From: Halobacillus ihumii
GTDB lineage: Bacteria > Bacillota > Bacilli > Bacillales > Halobacillaceae
Reading direction: 5' to 3'
Assembly: GCF_902726645.1 (NCBI RefSeq)
Contig: NZ_CACVAO010000001.1
Coordinates: 1,612,001-1,676,000, forward strand
DNA: 64,000 bases
This document shows, in pieces, positions 8,946 through 17,186 of this stretch. The notes under the pieces were generated by a model. It did not search any database and had not been told where the DNA came from. It worked only from the letters and a program-made list of their open reading frames with translations. Within the stretch, counting starts at the first letter, position 1; every line of letters begins with the position of its first letter. A program made the translations under genes and the position numbers.

Positions 8946-9281
8946 TTATACGAGATAATTAGATTGATATTTCATTACATCGATACCCCTTATTGAATCT
9001 GATATGTACAGCCTTTTAAAGCTGAATTTATCCGGGATCGACATTTGCTTGGGGGCTGGGTTAACAACTAAAGCGGGCAAGAGAGCTCTGCTTTTACAGA
9101 TCGGTACCACGGTTGACTGTGTGGACGGGATTGCTTTCATTTCAGTATCTACATAGGCCATCAATTCCACTGGTTCATCCGCAGATTGTGCTGCATAGCT
9201 CTCAAGTTCAGCAGCTGGCTGCAGCCAGACCATAAAAAGCAGTATAATAAACCCTAACCCTGCCAGCAAACCTTTTCTCAC
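8946..9281 (-). CDS. small secreted or membrane-anchored protein, unknown function
   Basis: A 111-aa protein. The preferred start is GTG at 9281, 5 bases after GAGGGG; the frame stays open upstream to 9455 but that extension has no binding site. Residues 1-30 form a signal peptide or anchor (MRKGLLAGLGFIILLFMVWL) followed by Ala-rich sequence. The rest is low in recognisable motifs, with one cysteine (VPICKSR) and a basic patch (DKFSFKRLYISDSIRGIDV). I do not recognise a family. It lies divergent to the alpha-glucosidase gene at 9476 and shares its upstream region. It is probably real because of the start signal and signal peptide, but it could be lineage-specific or decaying. Confidence 0.5.
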   Translation of the reverse strand: MRKGLLAGLGFIILLFMVWLQPAAELESYAAQSADEPVELMAYVDTEMKAIPSTQSTVVPICKSRALLPALVVNPAPKQMSIPDKFSFKRLYISDSIRGIDVMKYQSNYLV

Positions 9282-9396
9282 ATTAACCCCTCCCCTCTTC
9301 CAGTGCATTTCAAGTCTTATTATACCAAGTGATTTAGATAATAAAAATAACCTTATTTTCATTATCTGAATCAGTACTTGAATGACATTATTTCTG

Positions 9397-9425
9397 TTGT
9401 CAAACCCCACAAAATCATATAAGAT
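9397..9425 (+). promoter_or_regulatory. predicted promoter of the GH13 alpha-glucosidase
   Basis: TTGTCA, 17-bp spacer, TAAGAT, placed about 50 bases upstream of the coding start and immediately before a cre-like box. Confidence 0.55.
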
Positions 9426-9438
9426 ATGACATAGTTTA

Positions 9439-9452
9439 GGAAAACGTTTGCA
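9439..9452 (+). promoter_or_regulatory. cre-like box upstream of the alpha-glucosidase
   Basis: GGAAAACGTTTGCA matches 12 of 14 positions of the CcpA consensus and lies just downstream of the predicted transcription start, where CcpA would block elongation. Carbon catabolite repression of the gene is inferred. Confidence 0.65.
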
Positions 9453-9475
9453 CAAGTTGCACAGGAGGCAAAGTA

Positions 9476-11131
9476 ATGGAAAAAACTTGGTGGAAAGAGG
9501 CAGTTGGATATCAAGTATATCCGAGAAGCTTTCAAGATTCAGACGGAGATGGAATTGGTGACTTGCAAGGCATCATCAGTCGGCTTGATTACCTTGAAAA
9601 TCTAGGAATAGACTTTATTTGGATTTGTCCTATGTACAAATCGCCCAAAGATGACAACGGGTATGATATATCCGATTACAAAGACATCCTTGATGAGTTT
9701 GGAACAATGGCTGACTTTGACGAACTATTAGATGAAGTTCACAAGCGAGGAATGAAGCTGATCATTGATCTTGTCTTAAATCACACAAGTGATGAGCACC
9801 CATGGTTTATTGAATCTCGTTCTTCTTTGGATCACCCTAAGCGGGATTGGTATATTTGGCGGGACGGCCAGGGGGATAAAGAGCCCAACAATTGGGAGAG
9901 CATTTTTGAAGGGTCGGCATGGGAATATGATGAAGAGACCAATCAATATTACTTGCATTTGTTCTCAACGAAACAGCCTGATTTGAACTGGGAAAACCCT
10001 GAGGTCCGTGAAGAACTCTATAATACTGTAAACTGGTGGCTGGAAAAAGGTATTGATGGTTTTCGAATTGATGCCATTAGCCATATTAAAAAGCAGCCAG
10101 GTCTGCCTGATATGCCTAATCCTGACAACAAACGATATGTGTCCTCTTTTGATAAACATATGAATCAGGAAGGCATCCAAACATTCTTGCAAGAGTTTAA
10201 AGATCGCACGTATAGGAATTATGACGTTATGACTGTTGGCGAAGCGAATGGTGTAAGTATAGAAGACGCCCATCTTTGGGTAGGCGCACAAGGGAAAATG
10301 GATATGGTATTTCAATTTGAGCATCTCGATCTTTGGGATTATGAGGCCGAGCAGCAGCTTGATGTCGTGGGACTTAAACAAGTACTAACCCGCTGGCAGA
10401 AAGGACTCGAAAATGACGGCTGGAACGCGTTATTTACTGAAAATCATGACAAGGCACGATCTGTTTCTACATGGGGAAATGACCAAGAATACTGGCGTGA
10501 GAGCGCAACATCTATAGCTACGATGTATTTCCTCATGCAAGGAACTCCATTTATTTATCAAGGTCAAGAAATAGGGATGACAAATGTCGCGTATGAATCC
10601 ATTGAAGAATATGATGACGTCGCGGCCAAGAACCTTTATAAAAATAAACGTGATGATGGCTGGTCACATGAAGAAATTATGCCCATCCTCTGGAACACCT
10701 CCCGCGACAACAGCCGAACACCTATGCAATGGACAGCTGGTGATCAGGCTGGCTTCACTACGGGTAAGCCGTGGATGAAGATTAATCCTAATTTTGAAAG
10801 GATCAATGTCGCTCATCAAGAACAGGATGAACAGTCTGTCCTTACTCATTACAAACAGTTGATCCGATTGAAAAAAGACCATGACCTGTTCACTTATGGC
10901 ACCTATAACCTGCTGGACCCTGATGACCCTCAAGTGTATGCCTACACACGGACATATGAAGGTCAGACGGCCCTTATCATTGCGAATTTAACAGGGAAAG
11001 AAGCCCAGTTTGAAAGTGACTACACTTTAACGAGAGATGCTTTACTTCTCACCAACCAACTGGAAGCTCACGATCATCACACAAAAGAATTACATCTGGC
11101 TCCGTATGAAGCACACGTTTATTTATTTTAA
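9476..11131 (+). CDS. malL: GH13 alpha-glucosidase (MalL/oligo-1,6-glucosidase group)
   Basis: Cytoplasmic glycoside hydrolase of family 13 that releases glucose from short alpha-glucosides. All conserved regions are present: DLVLNHTSDEHPWF near residue 98, the nucleophile D199 in GFRIDAIS, the acid/base E256 in VGEAN, and D325 in ENHDKARSV. Length (551 aa) fits MalL, trehalose-6-phosphate hydrolase and related enzymes. The residue after the nucleophile is Ala; in this family Val there is linked with alpha-1,6 activity and Ala or Thr with alpha-1,4 activity, so a maltase-like preference is possible. No PTS or other sugar carrier is adjacent, which argues against TreA. The start follows AGGAGG. 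A promoter and a cre-like box upstream suggest glucose repression. Confidence 0.85.
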   Translation: MEKTWWKEAVGYQVYPRSFQDSDGDGIGDLQGIISRLDYLENLGIDFIWICPMYKSPKDDNGYDISDYKDILDEFGTMADFDELLDEVHKRGMKLIIDLVLNHTSDEHPWFIESRSSLDHPKRDWYIWRDGQGDKEPNNWESIFEGSAWEYDEETNQYYLHLFSTKQPDLNWENPEVREELYNTVNWWLEKGIDGFRIDAISHIKKQPGLPDMPNPDNKRYVSSFDKHMNQEGIQTFLQEFKDRTYRNYDVMTVGEANGVSIEDAHLWVGAQGKMDMVFQFEHLDLWDYEAEQQLDVVGLKQVLTRWQKGLENDGWNALFTENHDKARSVSTWGNDQEYWRESATSIATMYFLMQGTPFIYQGQEIGMTNVAYESIEEYDDVAAKNLYKNKRDDGWSHEEIMPILWNTSRDNSRTPMQWTAGDQAGFTTGKPWMKINPNFERINVAHQEQDEQSVLTHYKQLIRLKKDHDLFTYGTYNLLDPDDPQVYAYTRTYEGQTALIIANLTGKEAQFESDYTLTRDALLLTNQLEAHDHHTKELHLAPYEAHVYLF

Positions 11132-11133
11132 CT

Positions 11134-11508
11134 TTAAGAGGCTGGGCTGTCTTGTCCATTCCTCTTCTTTTTCATTCTAATTGCACAAAACAACATGAAA
11201 CCAATACTTGTTAGAATTGAAAACACGAATAATACAAGGAAAGGAACTGGTCCTGCATTAAATAGGAGCAACAGACCTGAACCATATACGATACCAGCTA
11301 AACCCGCCATCGGCAGAACCGGCTTAATCCTTGCTTTGATCAATAAATCGACAATAGCGCAGCCTATCCATGTTACGAAAAATCCATACACCATCTGTGT
11401 TAGAAAAATTTCAGTCCAAACATCTCCGTCAGTCTTTAAATAGGAAGCGCCGAACAAAGCAAGAAAGTAATACATGTATGTAATGATAAAACCTAACGTG
11501 AAATTCAT
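11134..11508 (-). CDS. four-helix membrane protein, unknown function
   Basis: A 124-aa protein with four predicted membrane helices: residues ~3-24, 34-58 (MVYGFFVTWIGCAIVDLLI), 68-85 and 88-112 (VPFLVLFVFSILTSIGFMLF). The C-terminal tail is basic and cytoplasmic-looking (IRMKKKRNGQDSPAS). I do not recognise a family. It is convergent with the alpha-glucosidase gene, whose stop is only 2 bases away, and no terminator separates them. Upstream, a strong hairpin separates it from the OsmC gene. Its ATG follows AAAGGAT about 9 bases away. Codon pattern and binding site support a real gene; no role is proposed. Confidence 0.65.
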   Translation of the reverse strand: MNFTLGFIITYMYYFLALFGASYLKTDGDVWTEIFLTQMVYGFFVTWIGCAIVDLLIKARIKPVLPMAGLAGIVYGSGLLLLFNAGPVPFLVLFVFSILTSIGFMLFCAIRMKKKRNGQDSPAS

Positions 11509-11529
11509 ATCCTGAATATCCTTTCAAAT

Positions 11530-11560
11530 AAAGCCTTTGTCACTTCACGACAAAGGCTTT
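11530..11560 (-). terminator. terminator after the OsmC gene
   Basis: A perfect 12-bp stem AAAGCCTTTGTC / GACAAAGGCTTT with a 7-base loop, followed on the minus strand by TTTATTTG. Confidence 0.85.
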
Positions 11561-11570
11561 CCTTACGATC

Positions 11571-12017
11571 TTATTCAATACCGAGATCTGCTTCCATTTC
11601 AAGCTCCACATTTCCTTGAATTGCTCTAGAAATCATACAGCTTTTCTCCGCTTTATCAACCAGTCTTTTTAAACTGGTTAATTGTTTCTCAGTTGCCTCT
11701 GTCTTCAAGATAACTCTTGGTCTGTGAATGATCTTCTTATACGTAAAAACACCGTCCGTCACATCGACAATCCCTTCAGATTCCATGTCCATCTCCTTTA
11801 ATGGAAGATGAGCCCGCTCGATCATGGCCGCTAAACTAATAATGTAACAAGTAGCTGCTGCTCCTAACAGCATTTCATCAGGGTTCGTGCCAACATCCGG
11901 TCCGTCCATTTCTTTTGGAATAGAAATTTTTGTTTTTAATTTATCAGCCTCAATCGACCCGACTTCATTACGGCCGCCTGGCCAGTCTGCTTTAAGATGA
12001 AAGTGGTGAAATGCCAT
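11571..12017 (-). CDS. OsmC/Ohr-family protein
   Basis: Predicted thiol peroxidase-like protein acting on organic hydroperoxides or a related electrophile in the cytoplasm. The 148-aa chain has both redox cysteines of the fold: C57 in LGAAATCYIISLAAMIERA and C127 in DKAEKSCMISRAIQGN. The start MAFHHFHLKADWPGGRNEVG resembles a Firmicute OsmC subfamily rather than Ohr proper. Start choice: the ATG at 12017 lies about 5 bases after AGGAGC. It is a single-gene unit with its own terminator. OsmC-type genes are often induced by stress, but I see no clear sigma-B promoter. The fold and family are secure; the true substrate is unknown. Confidence 0.88.
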   Translation of the reverse strand: MAFHHFHLKADWPGGRNEVGSIEADKLKTKISIPKEMDGPDVGTNPDEMLLGAAATCYIISLAAMIERAHLPLKEMDMESEGIVDVTDGVFTYKKIIHRPRVILKTEATEKQLTSLKRLVDKAEKSCMISRAIQGNVELEMEADLGIE

Positions 12018-12156
12018 CGTTTTTGCTCCTTTTCAAATCATTCTATATTTTTATTGTAAACGAGTATGTATTCATCAATGAAATCATTTGCTTATTTTTG
12101 AAAAAGGATTTCTGTCCATTTATAGCGAAACTAAGCAATAGAAAGGGGCTGATTGA

Positions 12157-13077
12157 ATGCAGAAATTATCAGAACATGGTTATAAACGTGCAGCAAACTG
12201 GATCATGAAGCATGGGAGAGAGCTGGAAAAGGCGAGAATGAAACAATTGATGAAGGGCGGCCATGCACAAGACATAGTCACAGCTCTAACTGCATTTCAA
12301 AATGAAGATGGCGGGTTTGGAAATGGCTTGGAGGCTGACATCAGGCTGCCGCATTCCTCACCGATCGCTACGTCTGTAGCTATGCAATTGTTAGTACAAC
12401 TCGATGACAATCCGCAAGCTAATCAAATGATCCAATCAGCGCTTGGTTATTTGGAAAATCAGTTTGATACCAAGAGACAGGGATGGTATGCTGTGCCGCC
12501 AGAAGTTAATCAATACCCGCATGCCTTCTGGTGGACTGTTCATGAGGACGGTATGTCATGGATTGATCATCACTGGGGGAATCCAAGCGCGGAAATCATC
12601 GGCTACCTGCTTCGTTACCGTAATACCGTAACAGGACTTGATGTAGATCAACTGGTCAAACAGTGCATGGACTATTTTATGAAATTAACTGTATTTGAGT
12701 CTGAGCATGAAATCTACTGTTATCAGCGTCTTTTTCAGTTACACCCTGACTTGCTGACGCCAGAGGCATCTGATCAATTACATAAAGCTGTTCAATCCCT
12801 CGTCGTTTTAGGTCAGGAAAAGTGGCAGGATTATGTGCCTTCCCCTTTGAAATTTGTACCCGGACCAAATCATTCACGGTTAGGAATACCGACTATAGAA
12901 ATCACTAAAAACCTGCAGTTTGTGATGGAACAATTAGAAAATCACCCATTTATCGAGCCTCCATGGGAATGGAATGATTACATGGATAGCTGGGAGCAAG
13001 CGAAGCAAGACTGGCGTGGTGTCCTTACCTATGAAGCTCTTCAATGGCTGATCAACTATGAAAAAGCCGTGACCTGA
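12157..13077 (+). CDS. prenyltransferase/squalene-oxidase-repeat-like protein
   Basis: A 306-aa soluble protein whose N-terminal third has the alpha-alpha-barrel repeat signature: IVTALTAFQNEDGGFGNGLE near residues 40-60, then a helical pair and a second turn-like segment near ALGYLENQFD. Such (alpha/alpha)6 folds occur in prenyltransferases and squalene cyclases, but the catalytic DxDD and zinc residues are not seen, so activity cannot be assigned. Trp-rich segments (HAFWWTVHEDGMSWIDHHWG, WEWNDYMDSWEQAKQDWRG) suggest a hydrophobic or carbohydrate cavity. The ATG at 12157 follows GAAAGGGG. It is monocistronic, ended by a hairpin that overlaps a GNAT remnant. Similar proteins are common and uncharacterised in Bacillaceae. 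Confidence 0.75.
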   Translation: MQKLSEHGYKRAANWIMKHGRELEKARMKQLMKGGHAQDIVTALTAFQNEDGGFGNGLEADIRLPHSSPIATSVAMQLLVQLDDNPQANQMIQSALGYLENQFDTKRQGWYAVPPEVNQYPHAFWWTVHEDGMSWIDHHWGNPSAEIIGYLLRYRNTVTGLDVDQLVKQCMDYFMKLTVFESEHEIYCYQRLFQLHPDLLTPEASDQLHKAVQSLVVLGQEKWQDYVPSPLKFVPGPNHSRLGIPTIEITKNLQFVMEQLENHPFIEPPWEWNDYMDSWEQAKQDWRGVLTYEALQWLINYEKAVT

Positions 13078-13094
13078 ACTTGGTCACGACTTTT
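13062..13094 (+). terminator. terminator overlapping the end of the 12157 gene
   Basis: Stem CGTGACC / GGTCACG with flanking AAAAG and CTTTT and a 7-base loop. The stem overlaps both the stop of the 12157 gene and the end of the minus-strand GNAT remnant. Confidence 0.7.
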
Positions 13095-13304
13095 CCATTT
13101 TAACGAACTCATATATACTTCCGTTCGTAGGCTGCTGAAAGGATTTCACAACTACAAAGCCTGCTCGCTCATAAACTTTAATCGCCCTTTGGTTAAAAAC
13201 AGCAACAGCCAATGTGATTTTCAAAGGGGCATAATTTTGATAAACAAACTGCAGCCCCTTTTTTCTGCCTCATCTTGTGTGATGGGCTCAAATTGTATTG
13301 TCAT
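13084..13304 (-). pseudogene. internally deleted GNAT acetyltransferase
   Basis: The minus strand from an ATG at 13304 reads MTIQFEPITQDEAEK, the usual N-terminus of a Bacillus GNAT family, and soon reaches a stop. In a different frame the same stretch reads LQFVYQNYAPLK, LAVAVFNQRAIKVYERAGFV and ends EFVKMEKS at 13084: the C-terminal acetyl-CoA-binding and helix-strand part of the same family. About 100 residues between these ends are missing and the frames do not match. This is best explained by one internal deletion joining residues ~15 and ~110 of an ancestral gene of ~165 codons. No function is expected. It sits between the repeat-protein terminator and the SE1561-type gene. Confidence 0.8.
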
Positions 13305-13309
13305 AGACT

Positions 13310-13501
13310 CTACTCCTTTTCCCAATCCTTCTTAAAACGCTGCATTTTCAACTGAAGTTGTTCAATCATATCCAGAACCCGTAAGAAATCTTCATGCTCC
13401 ACCTGTTCAGGGTCCATCGTTTCAACGACTTGGTGCAGCATTTGAATACGGTTTTTCACATATCTGAATTGCTCAGATTGAGTCTCGGCAGCCTTCCCCA
13501 T
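13310..13501 (-). CDS. SE1561-family small protein
   Basis: A 63-aa, charged, helical cytoplasmic protein (MGKAAETQSEQFRYVKNRIQ start, then a heptad-like LRVLDMIEQLQLKMQRFKKD stretch) that matches my recollection of the SE1561 family found widely in Bacillales; its role is unknown. The frame is open further upstream to 13636, but the ATG at 13501 follows a very strong AGGGGGG, so the short form is chosen. It lies downstream of the TerC-type gene on the same strand, separated by a terminator-like hairpin at 13535-13559, so it may be transcribed separately. Family naming rests on sequence impression and size. Confidence 0.75.
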   Translation of the reverse strand: MGKAAETQSEQFRYVKNRIQMLHQVVETMDPEQVEHEDFLRVLDMIEQLQLKMQRFKKDWEKE

Positions 13502-13534
13502 GATTTTCCCCCCTAAAATATGTAGGTATAAAAT

Positions 13535-13559
13535 GGGAGCCTTTTGAAAAAAGACTCCC
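13535..13559 (-). terminator. hairpin between the TerC-type gene and the SE1561-type gene
   Basis: GGGAG-x-CTTTT pairs with AAAAG-x-CTCCC around a short loop, followed on the minus strand by ATTTTATA. It probably ends the riboswitch-controlled transcript. Confidence 0.65.
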
Positions 13560-13568
13560 TTATATTTA

Positions 13569-14363
13569 TTAACCGGTTTGATCTTGCTTTTCTGGTTCTT
13601 TTTTCTTACCTGATAAAAACCATCCTCCAACCGCAATCAATACGAGGACAGAGTAGAAGAAAAGCTTCCATGTTGTTGAATGGGCAAAATGCTCATCCAA
13701 CACTTGAATACTAGGGTGGGCTAGTGTGGAGACAGCCAGTTTCACCCCTACCCAGCCGACTATAATAAAGGCAGCCACCTCAAGGCCTGGTCGGGATTTA
13801 AGGAGTTTCACGAAATAGTTAGCCGCGAAACGCATAATAATGATTCCGATCATACCGCCGGTCAAGATAACAGCAAACTGTCCGCCATCCAGGCTCCCAA
13901 CTGGTGGTAACGGCGTTTCCGGCAATGCTACGGCCAGCGCAACAGCAGCTAAAATGGAATCGACAGCGAAGGCCAAATCAGCCAGTTCAACTTTTAAAAC
14001 AGTCATCCAGAAGCCTTTTCCTTTACCCTCTGTATCTACCTCTACTTCATCAGGATCTGGTTCATTCCTGCCTTTATCTTTCCATTTATCATACAAGTGT
14101 TTACCAGATATAAACAGCAAGTAGGCGGCCCCAAGCGCCTGGACTTGCCAGACATCAACGAGAAACGAAATGACAAATAACGAACCAAAGCGTAGAAGAA
14201 AGGCACCTAATAACCCGTAAAATAATGCCTTTTTCCTTTTTTCTGGTGGCAAGTGTTTTACCATAATAGCTAGAACTAGAGCGTTATCAGCAGCTAGAAT
14301 ACCTTCTAACCCAACAAGAACAAGTAATACCCAGCCATATTCAATCAGTAATTGAGCATCCAT
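13569..14363 (-). CDS. TerC/YkoY-family membrane protein (metal efflux)
   Basis: Integral membrane protein of the TerC family, group YkoY/YceF, in which members export manganese or metalate secreted proteins. The 264-aa protein (ATG at 14363; the frame extends 20 codons further but without a fitting start) has about seven helices. Family residues are visible: LEGILAADNALVLAIMVKHL near residue 20 and VELADLAFAVDSILAAVAL near residue 140, each with acidic residues inside a helix. A charged loop (DKWKDKGRNEPDPDEVEVDT) separates the halves. A yybP-ykoY riboswitch with its own promoter precedes it, which strongly supports Mn2+-dependent expression. The GGAG site is somewhat far (13 bases) from the ATG. 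Confidence 0.9.
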   Translation of the reverse strand: MDAQLLIEYGWVLLVLVGLEGILAADNALVLAIMVKHLPPEKRKKALFYGLLGAFLLRFGSLFVISFLVDVWQVQALGAAYLLFISGKHLYDKWKDKGRNEPDPDEVEVDTEGKGKGFWMTVLKVELADLAFAVDSILAAVALAVALPETPLPPVGSLDGGQFAVILTGGMIGIIIMRFAANYFVKLLKSRPGLEVAAFIIVGWVGVKLAVSTLAHPSIQVLDEHFAHSTTWKLFFYSVLVLIAVGGWFLSGKKKEPEKQDQTG

Positions 14364-14423
14364 ATTTTGATTTACTCTCCTTTTTTTATAAAAAAATGAT
14401 CCCACCACAAAGGTAAGGATCAT

Positions 14424-14550
14424 AAAAAAAACAGACCTCTACCTCTGTGGGTAAAGGTCTCGCTAACAACGTTCGTTGCCAGTAAAGCCGGGGATATATT
14501 CCCGAAATGACGACTTTACTTTGCAGCTACTCCCCTTTTAGGGAAACTTA
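14424..14550 (-). ncRNA. yybP-ykoY manganese riboswitch with terminator
   Basis: On the minus strand the leader has the conserved yybP-ykoY elements: AAGGGGAGTAGC at the 5' side, a variable arm, GTTAGCGAGACCTTTACCC, and an intrinsic terminator whose stem (AGACCTTTACC / GGTAGAGGTCT) is followed by eight T near 14423-14432. It stands directly before the TerC/YkoY-family gene. In known examples Mn2+ binding prevents terminator formation and turns the gene on. Confidence 0.92.
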
Positions 14551-14560
14551 TTCTAATATC

Positions 14561-14588
14561 ATCATAGCAGGATTGCATCAATTGTCAA
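14561..14588 (-). promoter_or_regulatory. sigma-A promoter of the riboswitch leader
   Basis: Minus strand TTGACA, 16-bp spacer, TATGAT; transcription would begin just before the 5' stem of the riboswitch. Confidence 0.8.
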
Positions 14589-14629
14589 CAGATATATGTC
14601 CTGTCTATTGAACATTCACAGCCTAATGC

Positions 14630-15862
14630 CTAATTTCGCGTTCCCTCAGAAAAAAGGCGGCAAATTTCTACAATCACTTGAGTGGACTTCACCATATTAT
14701 CTAATGAAACGTACTCATATTTACCATGAAAATTTTCACCGCCAGTAAACAGGTTCGGCGTAGGCAGCCCCATGTAGGAAAGCTGTGAACCGTCAGTGCC
14801 CCCTCTAATCGGCTGGACAATCGGTTCAATAGAAAGATTTGTCATCGCCTGGTGCGCCACATCCACAATCTCTTTTTTGGGTTCAATTTTATCGCCCATA
14901 TTATAATATTGATCATGAACCTTTAAATTGACACGATGCTCTCCATATTTGTCACTGATTTGTGCAGCAATCGAATCCAGTTTTTGCTTCTTCGCTTCAA
15001 ATTTTTGTTTATTAAAATCCCGAACTAAATAGTATAACTGAGCTTTCTCAACATCTCCCTCAAAAGAAACAAGGTGATAAAAGCCTTCATATTCAGCGGT
15101 AAACTCAGGGGCGTCTTGCTTCGGGAGCTGTTCAACAAACTCCATCGCAAGCTTCGAAGCATTCACCATTTTGCCTTTTGCCGTCCCTGGATGAACACTG
15201 TTGCCATAAAAAGTGATCCTCGCATCAGCTGCGTTAAAACTTTCATACTGCAGTTCACCTAATGGCCCGCCGTCTACGGTATACGCAAACTCTGCACCAA
15301 ATCGTTTTACATCAAATAAATGAGGTCCTCTTCCAATTTCCTCGTCAGGAGTAAAAGCAACCCGTATCTTACCATGTTTCACTTCAGGATGATTGATAAG
15401 ATACTGCATCGCTGTCATTATCTCCGCCACACCAGCTTTGTTGTCCGCACCTAGCAAAGTAGTACCATCTGTCGTCACTAAAGTATGTCCTTTGTATGTA
15501 AGAAGTTCTTCAAAATCTACAGGGGATAGCACTACTTCCTCATTTAACTGAATATCACCGCCATCATAATTCTCAACGATTTGAGGGCGGACGTCTTTCC
15601 CAGTAAAATCTCTTGCTGTATCTACATGCGCTAAAAAACCAATAACAGGGAGGTCTTTGTCAACGTTAGCAGGAAGTGTAGCCATTACATACCCATTTTC
15701 ATCGATGGTGACCTCATCCATTCCAATCTCCTTGAGTTCCTCTACCAATTGATTAGCAAGCACTAGCTGCCCCTCCGTAGAAGGACACTGCTCATTGGAT
15801 TCATTTGATTGTGTGTCGATCTTCACGTAACTTGTAAACCGCTTCAACAATTGCTCCTTCAT
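14630..15862 (-). CDS. pepT: peptidase T (tripeptide aminopeptidase)
   Basis: Cytoplasmic zinc aminopeptidase of family M20B that removes N-terminal residues from tripeptides. The 410-aa core shows the metal and catalytic residues: GFLAHVDTA near residue 78 (His ligand and Asp), [13 protein letters not shown] (bridging Asp), [11 protein letters not shown] (catalytic Glu pair), [13 protein letters not shown] and a C-terminal [16 protein letters not shown] with [13 protein letters not shown] (last His). Two ATGs lie close together (15865 and 15862) after GAGGGTG; the second is taken because relatives begin MKEQLL. A longer frame to 15928 has no good start. It seems monocistronic; the riboswitch promoter follows closely. 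Confidence 0.95.
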   Translation of the reverse strand: MKEQLLKRFTSYVKIDTQSNESNEQCPSTEGQLVLANQLVEELKEIGMDEVTIDENGYVMATLPANVDKDLPVIGFLAHVDTARDFTGKDVRPQIVENYDGGDIQLNEEVVLSPVDFEELLTYKGHTLVTTDGTTLLGADNKAGVAEIMTAMQYLINHPEVKHGKIRVAFTPDEEIGRGPHLFDVKRFGAEFAYTVDGGPLGELQYESFNAADARITFYGNSVHPGTAKGKMVNASKLAMEFVEQLPKQDAPEFTAEYEGFYHLVSFEGDVEKAQLYYLVRDFNKQKFEAKKQKLDSIAAQISDKYGEHRVNLKVHDQYYNMGDKIEPKKEIVDVAHQAMTNLSIEPIVQPIRGGTDGSQLSYMGLPTPNLFTGGENFHGKYEYVSLDNMVKSTQVIVEICRLFSEGTRN

Positions 15863-16069
15863 CATTTTCACCCTCATCAATATAATTGGATTCGTTTTAT
15901 CTTCTCTACCATATAATCCTCTGGACATATTTTCAATGCTATAGGAATAGTGATAACCTTATAGCATATTTATTTTCCCTCGTGAACACTTTCCAGTTTT
16001 AAGCAGGAATTTCATAATCGAGGAAGAATTACTTATAGACAGTCATTTCATACATAAAGGTGTGTCTTC

Positions 16070-17137
16070 ATGATCCATAAACGATGGTTTCAAACTTTGA
16101 TCGCAGGTATTCTAGCTTCATTATTTATTTTACTCATACATGAGATTCAATTTTTCTTTGCCCCTATATTCACTTATTTAGCAGCGATAGCCATTCCGTT
16201 CATCGGCGGAGGAATCTTATTTTATATTTCAAGACCCGTAATGCTTTTCCTCGAAAAGTACAAAGTACCAAGATTACTTGCTATTTTATCCGTCTTTTTG
16301 CTTTTTATTTTCATTGGATACTTAATCACCCGCTTTATCGCCCCTATCGCTCAGGAGCAATTTTCAAAGTTAATTGAAACTTTTCCTACTATGGTGGAGA
16401 TGGTTAGTGATACCATCAATTACTGGCAGCAGAATCAGGCTATCATCCCAGATCAGTTCAATAGTGCGATTAACAATGTGATCCAAAATCTAGAATCCTA
16501 CTTGAAACAAGCATCTACGATCATGATTGATGTGGTCAGTCAGTTTATCGGCTTTGTTTTTGCACTGATCTTAGTCCCGTTGTTTTTGTTCTTTATGTTG
16601 AAAGATGGTGACAAGCTTGTTCCTTTTTTACGCCAATTCATGAATGATCGAATTGGCAAGAGCTTCGAAAAACTGGCAAAATCTATGGATCATACCCTGA
16701 ACTCGTTCATTATCGGACAGCTTACGGTCAGTGTGTTCGTCGGAATGATTCTGCTTGTCGGCTACTTAGTGATTGGACTACATTATTCTTTAACCTTGGC
16801 ACTATTCGCCATGATGATGAACGTCATCCCTTTCGTTGGACCTTTCTTAGCGGTGATCCCTGCTATTCTGGTCGCTCTATTTCAAAACCCGATTTTGGTT
16901 TTGTACGTGGCCATCATCATGGTCGTTGCTCAGCAAATTGAAGGAAACCTTGTCTCTCCTAACGTGATGGGGAAAGCTCTTAATATCCATCCGTTAACGG
17001 TCATTACAGTCATCCTTGCTGCAGGCAGTCTGGCAGGCTTCCTCGGTCTTTTGTTTGCCATACCAACCTATGCACTGGTAAAAACAATAATTACCCATTT
17101 CTATCATGAATGGCTGGAAAATAGAGCAGAGCATTAA
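16070..17137 (+). CDS. AI-2E family transporter
   Basis: Membrane protein of the AI-2E/PerM family (355 aa). Some relatives export the signal AI-2 and others are Na+/H+ antiporters, so the substrate is open. The layout is typical: two to three N-terminal helices, a hydrophilic segment at ~90-150 (FSKLIETFPTMVEMVSDTIN and a helical repeat), then five or so helices. The conserved block GLHYSLTLALFAMMMNVIPF, VGPFLAVIPAILVAL and the loop QQIEGNLVSPNVMGKALNIH, PLTVI define the family. The ATG at 16070 follows AAAGGTG. It stands alone between pepT (divergent) and a GNAT gene (convergent); a very stable hairpin lies after the stop. Confidence 0.88.
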   Translation: MIHKRWFQTLIAGILASLFILLIHEIQFFFAPIFTYLAAIAIPFIGGGILFYISRPVMLFLEKYKVPRLLAILSVFLLFIFIGYLITRFIAPIAQEQFSKLIETFPTMVEMVSDTINYWQQNQAIIPDQFNSAINNVIQNLESYLKQASTIMIDVVSQFIGFVFALILVPLFLFFMLKDGDKLVPFLRQFMNDRIGKSFEKLAKSMDHTLNSFIIGQLTVSVFVGMILLVGYLVIGLHYSLTLALFAMMMNVIPFVGPFLAVIPAILVALFQNPILVLYVAIIMVVAQQIEGNLVSPNVMGKALNIHPLTVITVILAAGSLAGFLGLLFAIPTYALVKTIITHFYHEWLENRAEH

Positions 17138-17140
17138 AAG

Positions 17141-17183
17141 ATCCCCGCGCGTATAAATCTGTAAGTTTTATACGCGCGGGGAT
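17141..17183. terminator. 17-bp perfect hairpin between convergent genes
   Basis: ATCCCCGCGCGTATAAA pairs perfectly with its inverted copy around a 9-base loop. There is no T-tract on either side, so it is a strong structure that probably stops both transcripts but is not a textbook intrinsic terminator. Confidence 0.7.
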
Positions 17184-17186
17184 GGC

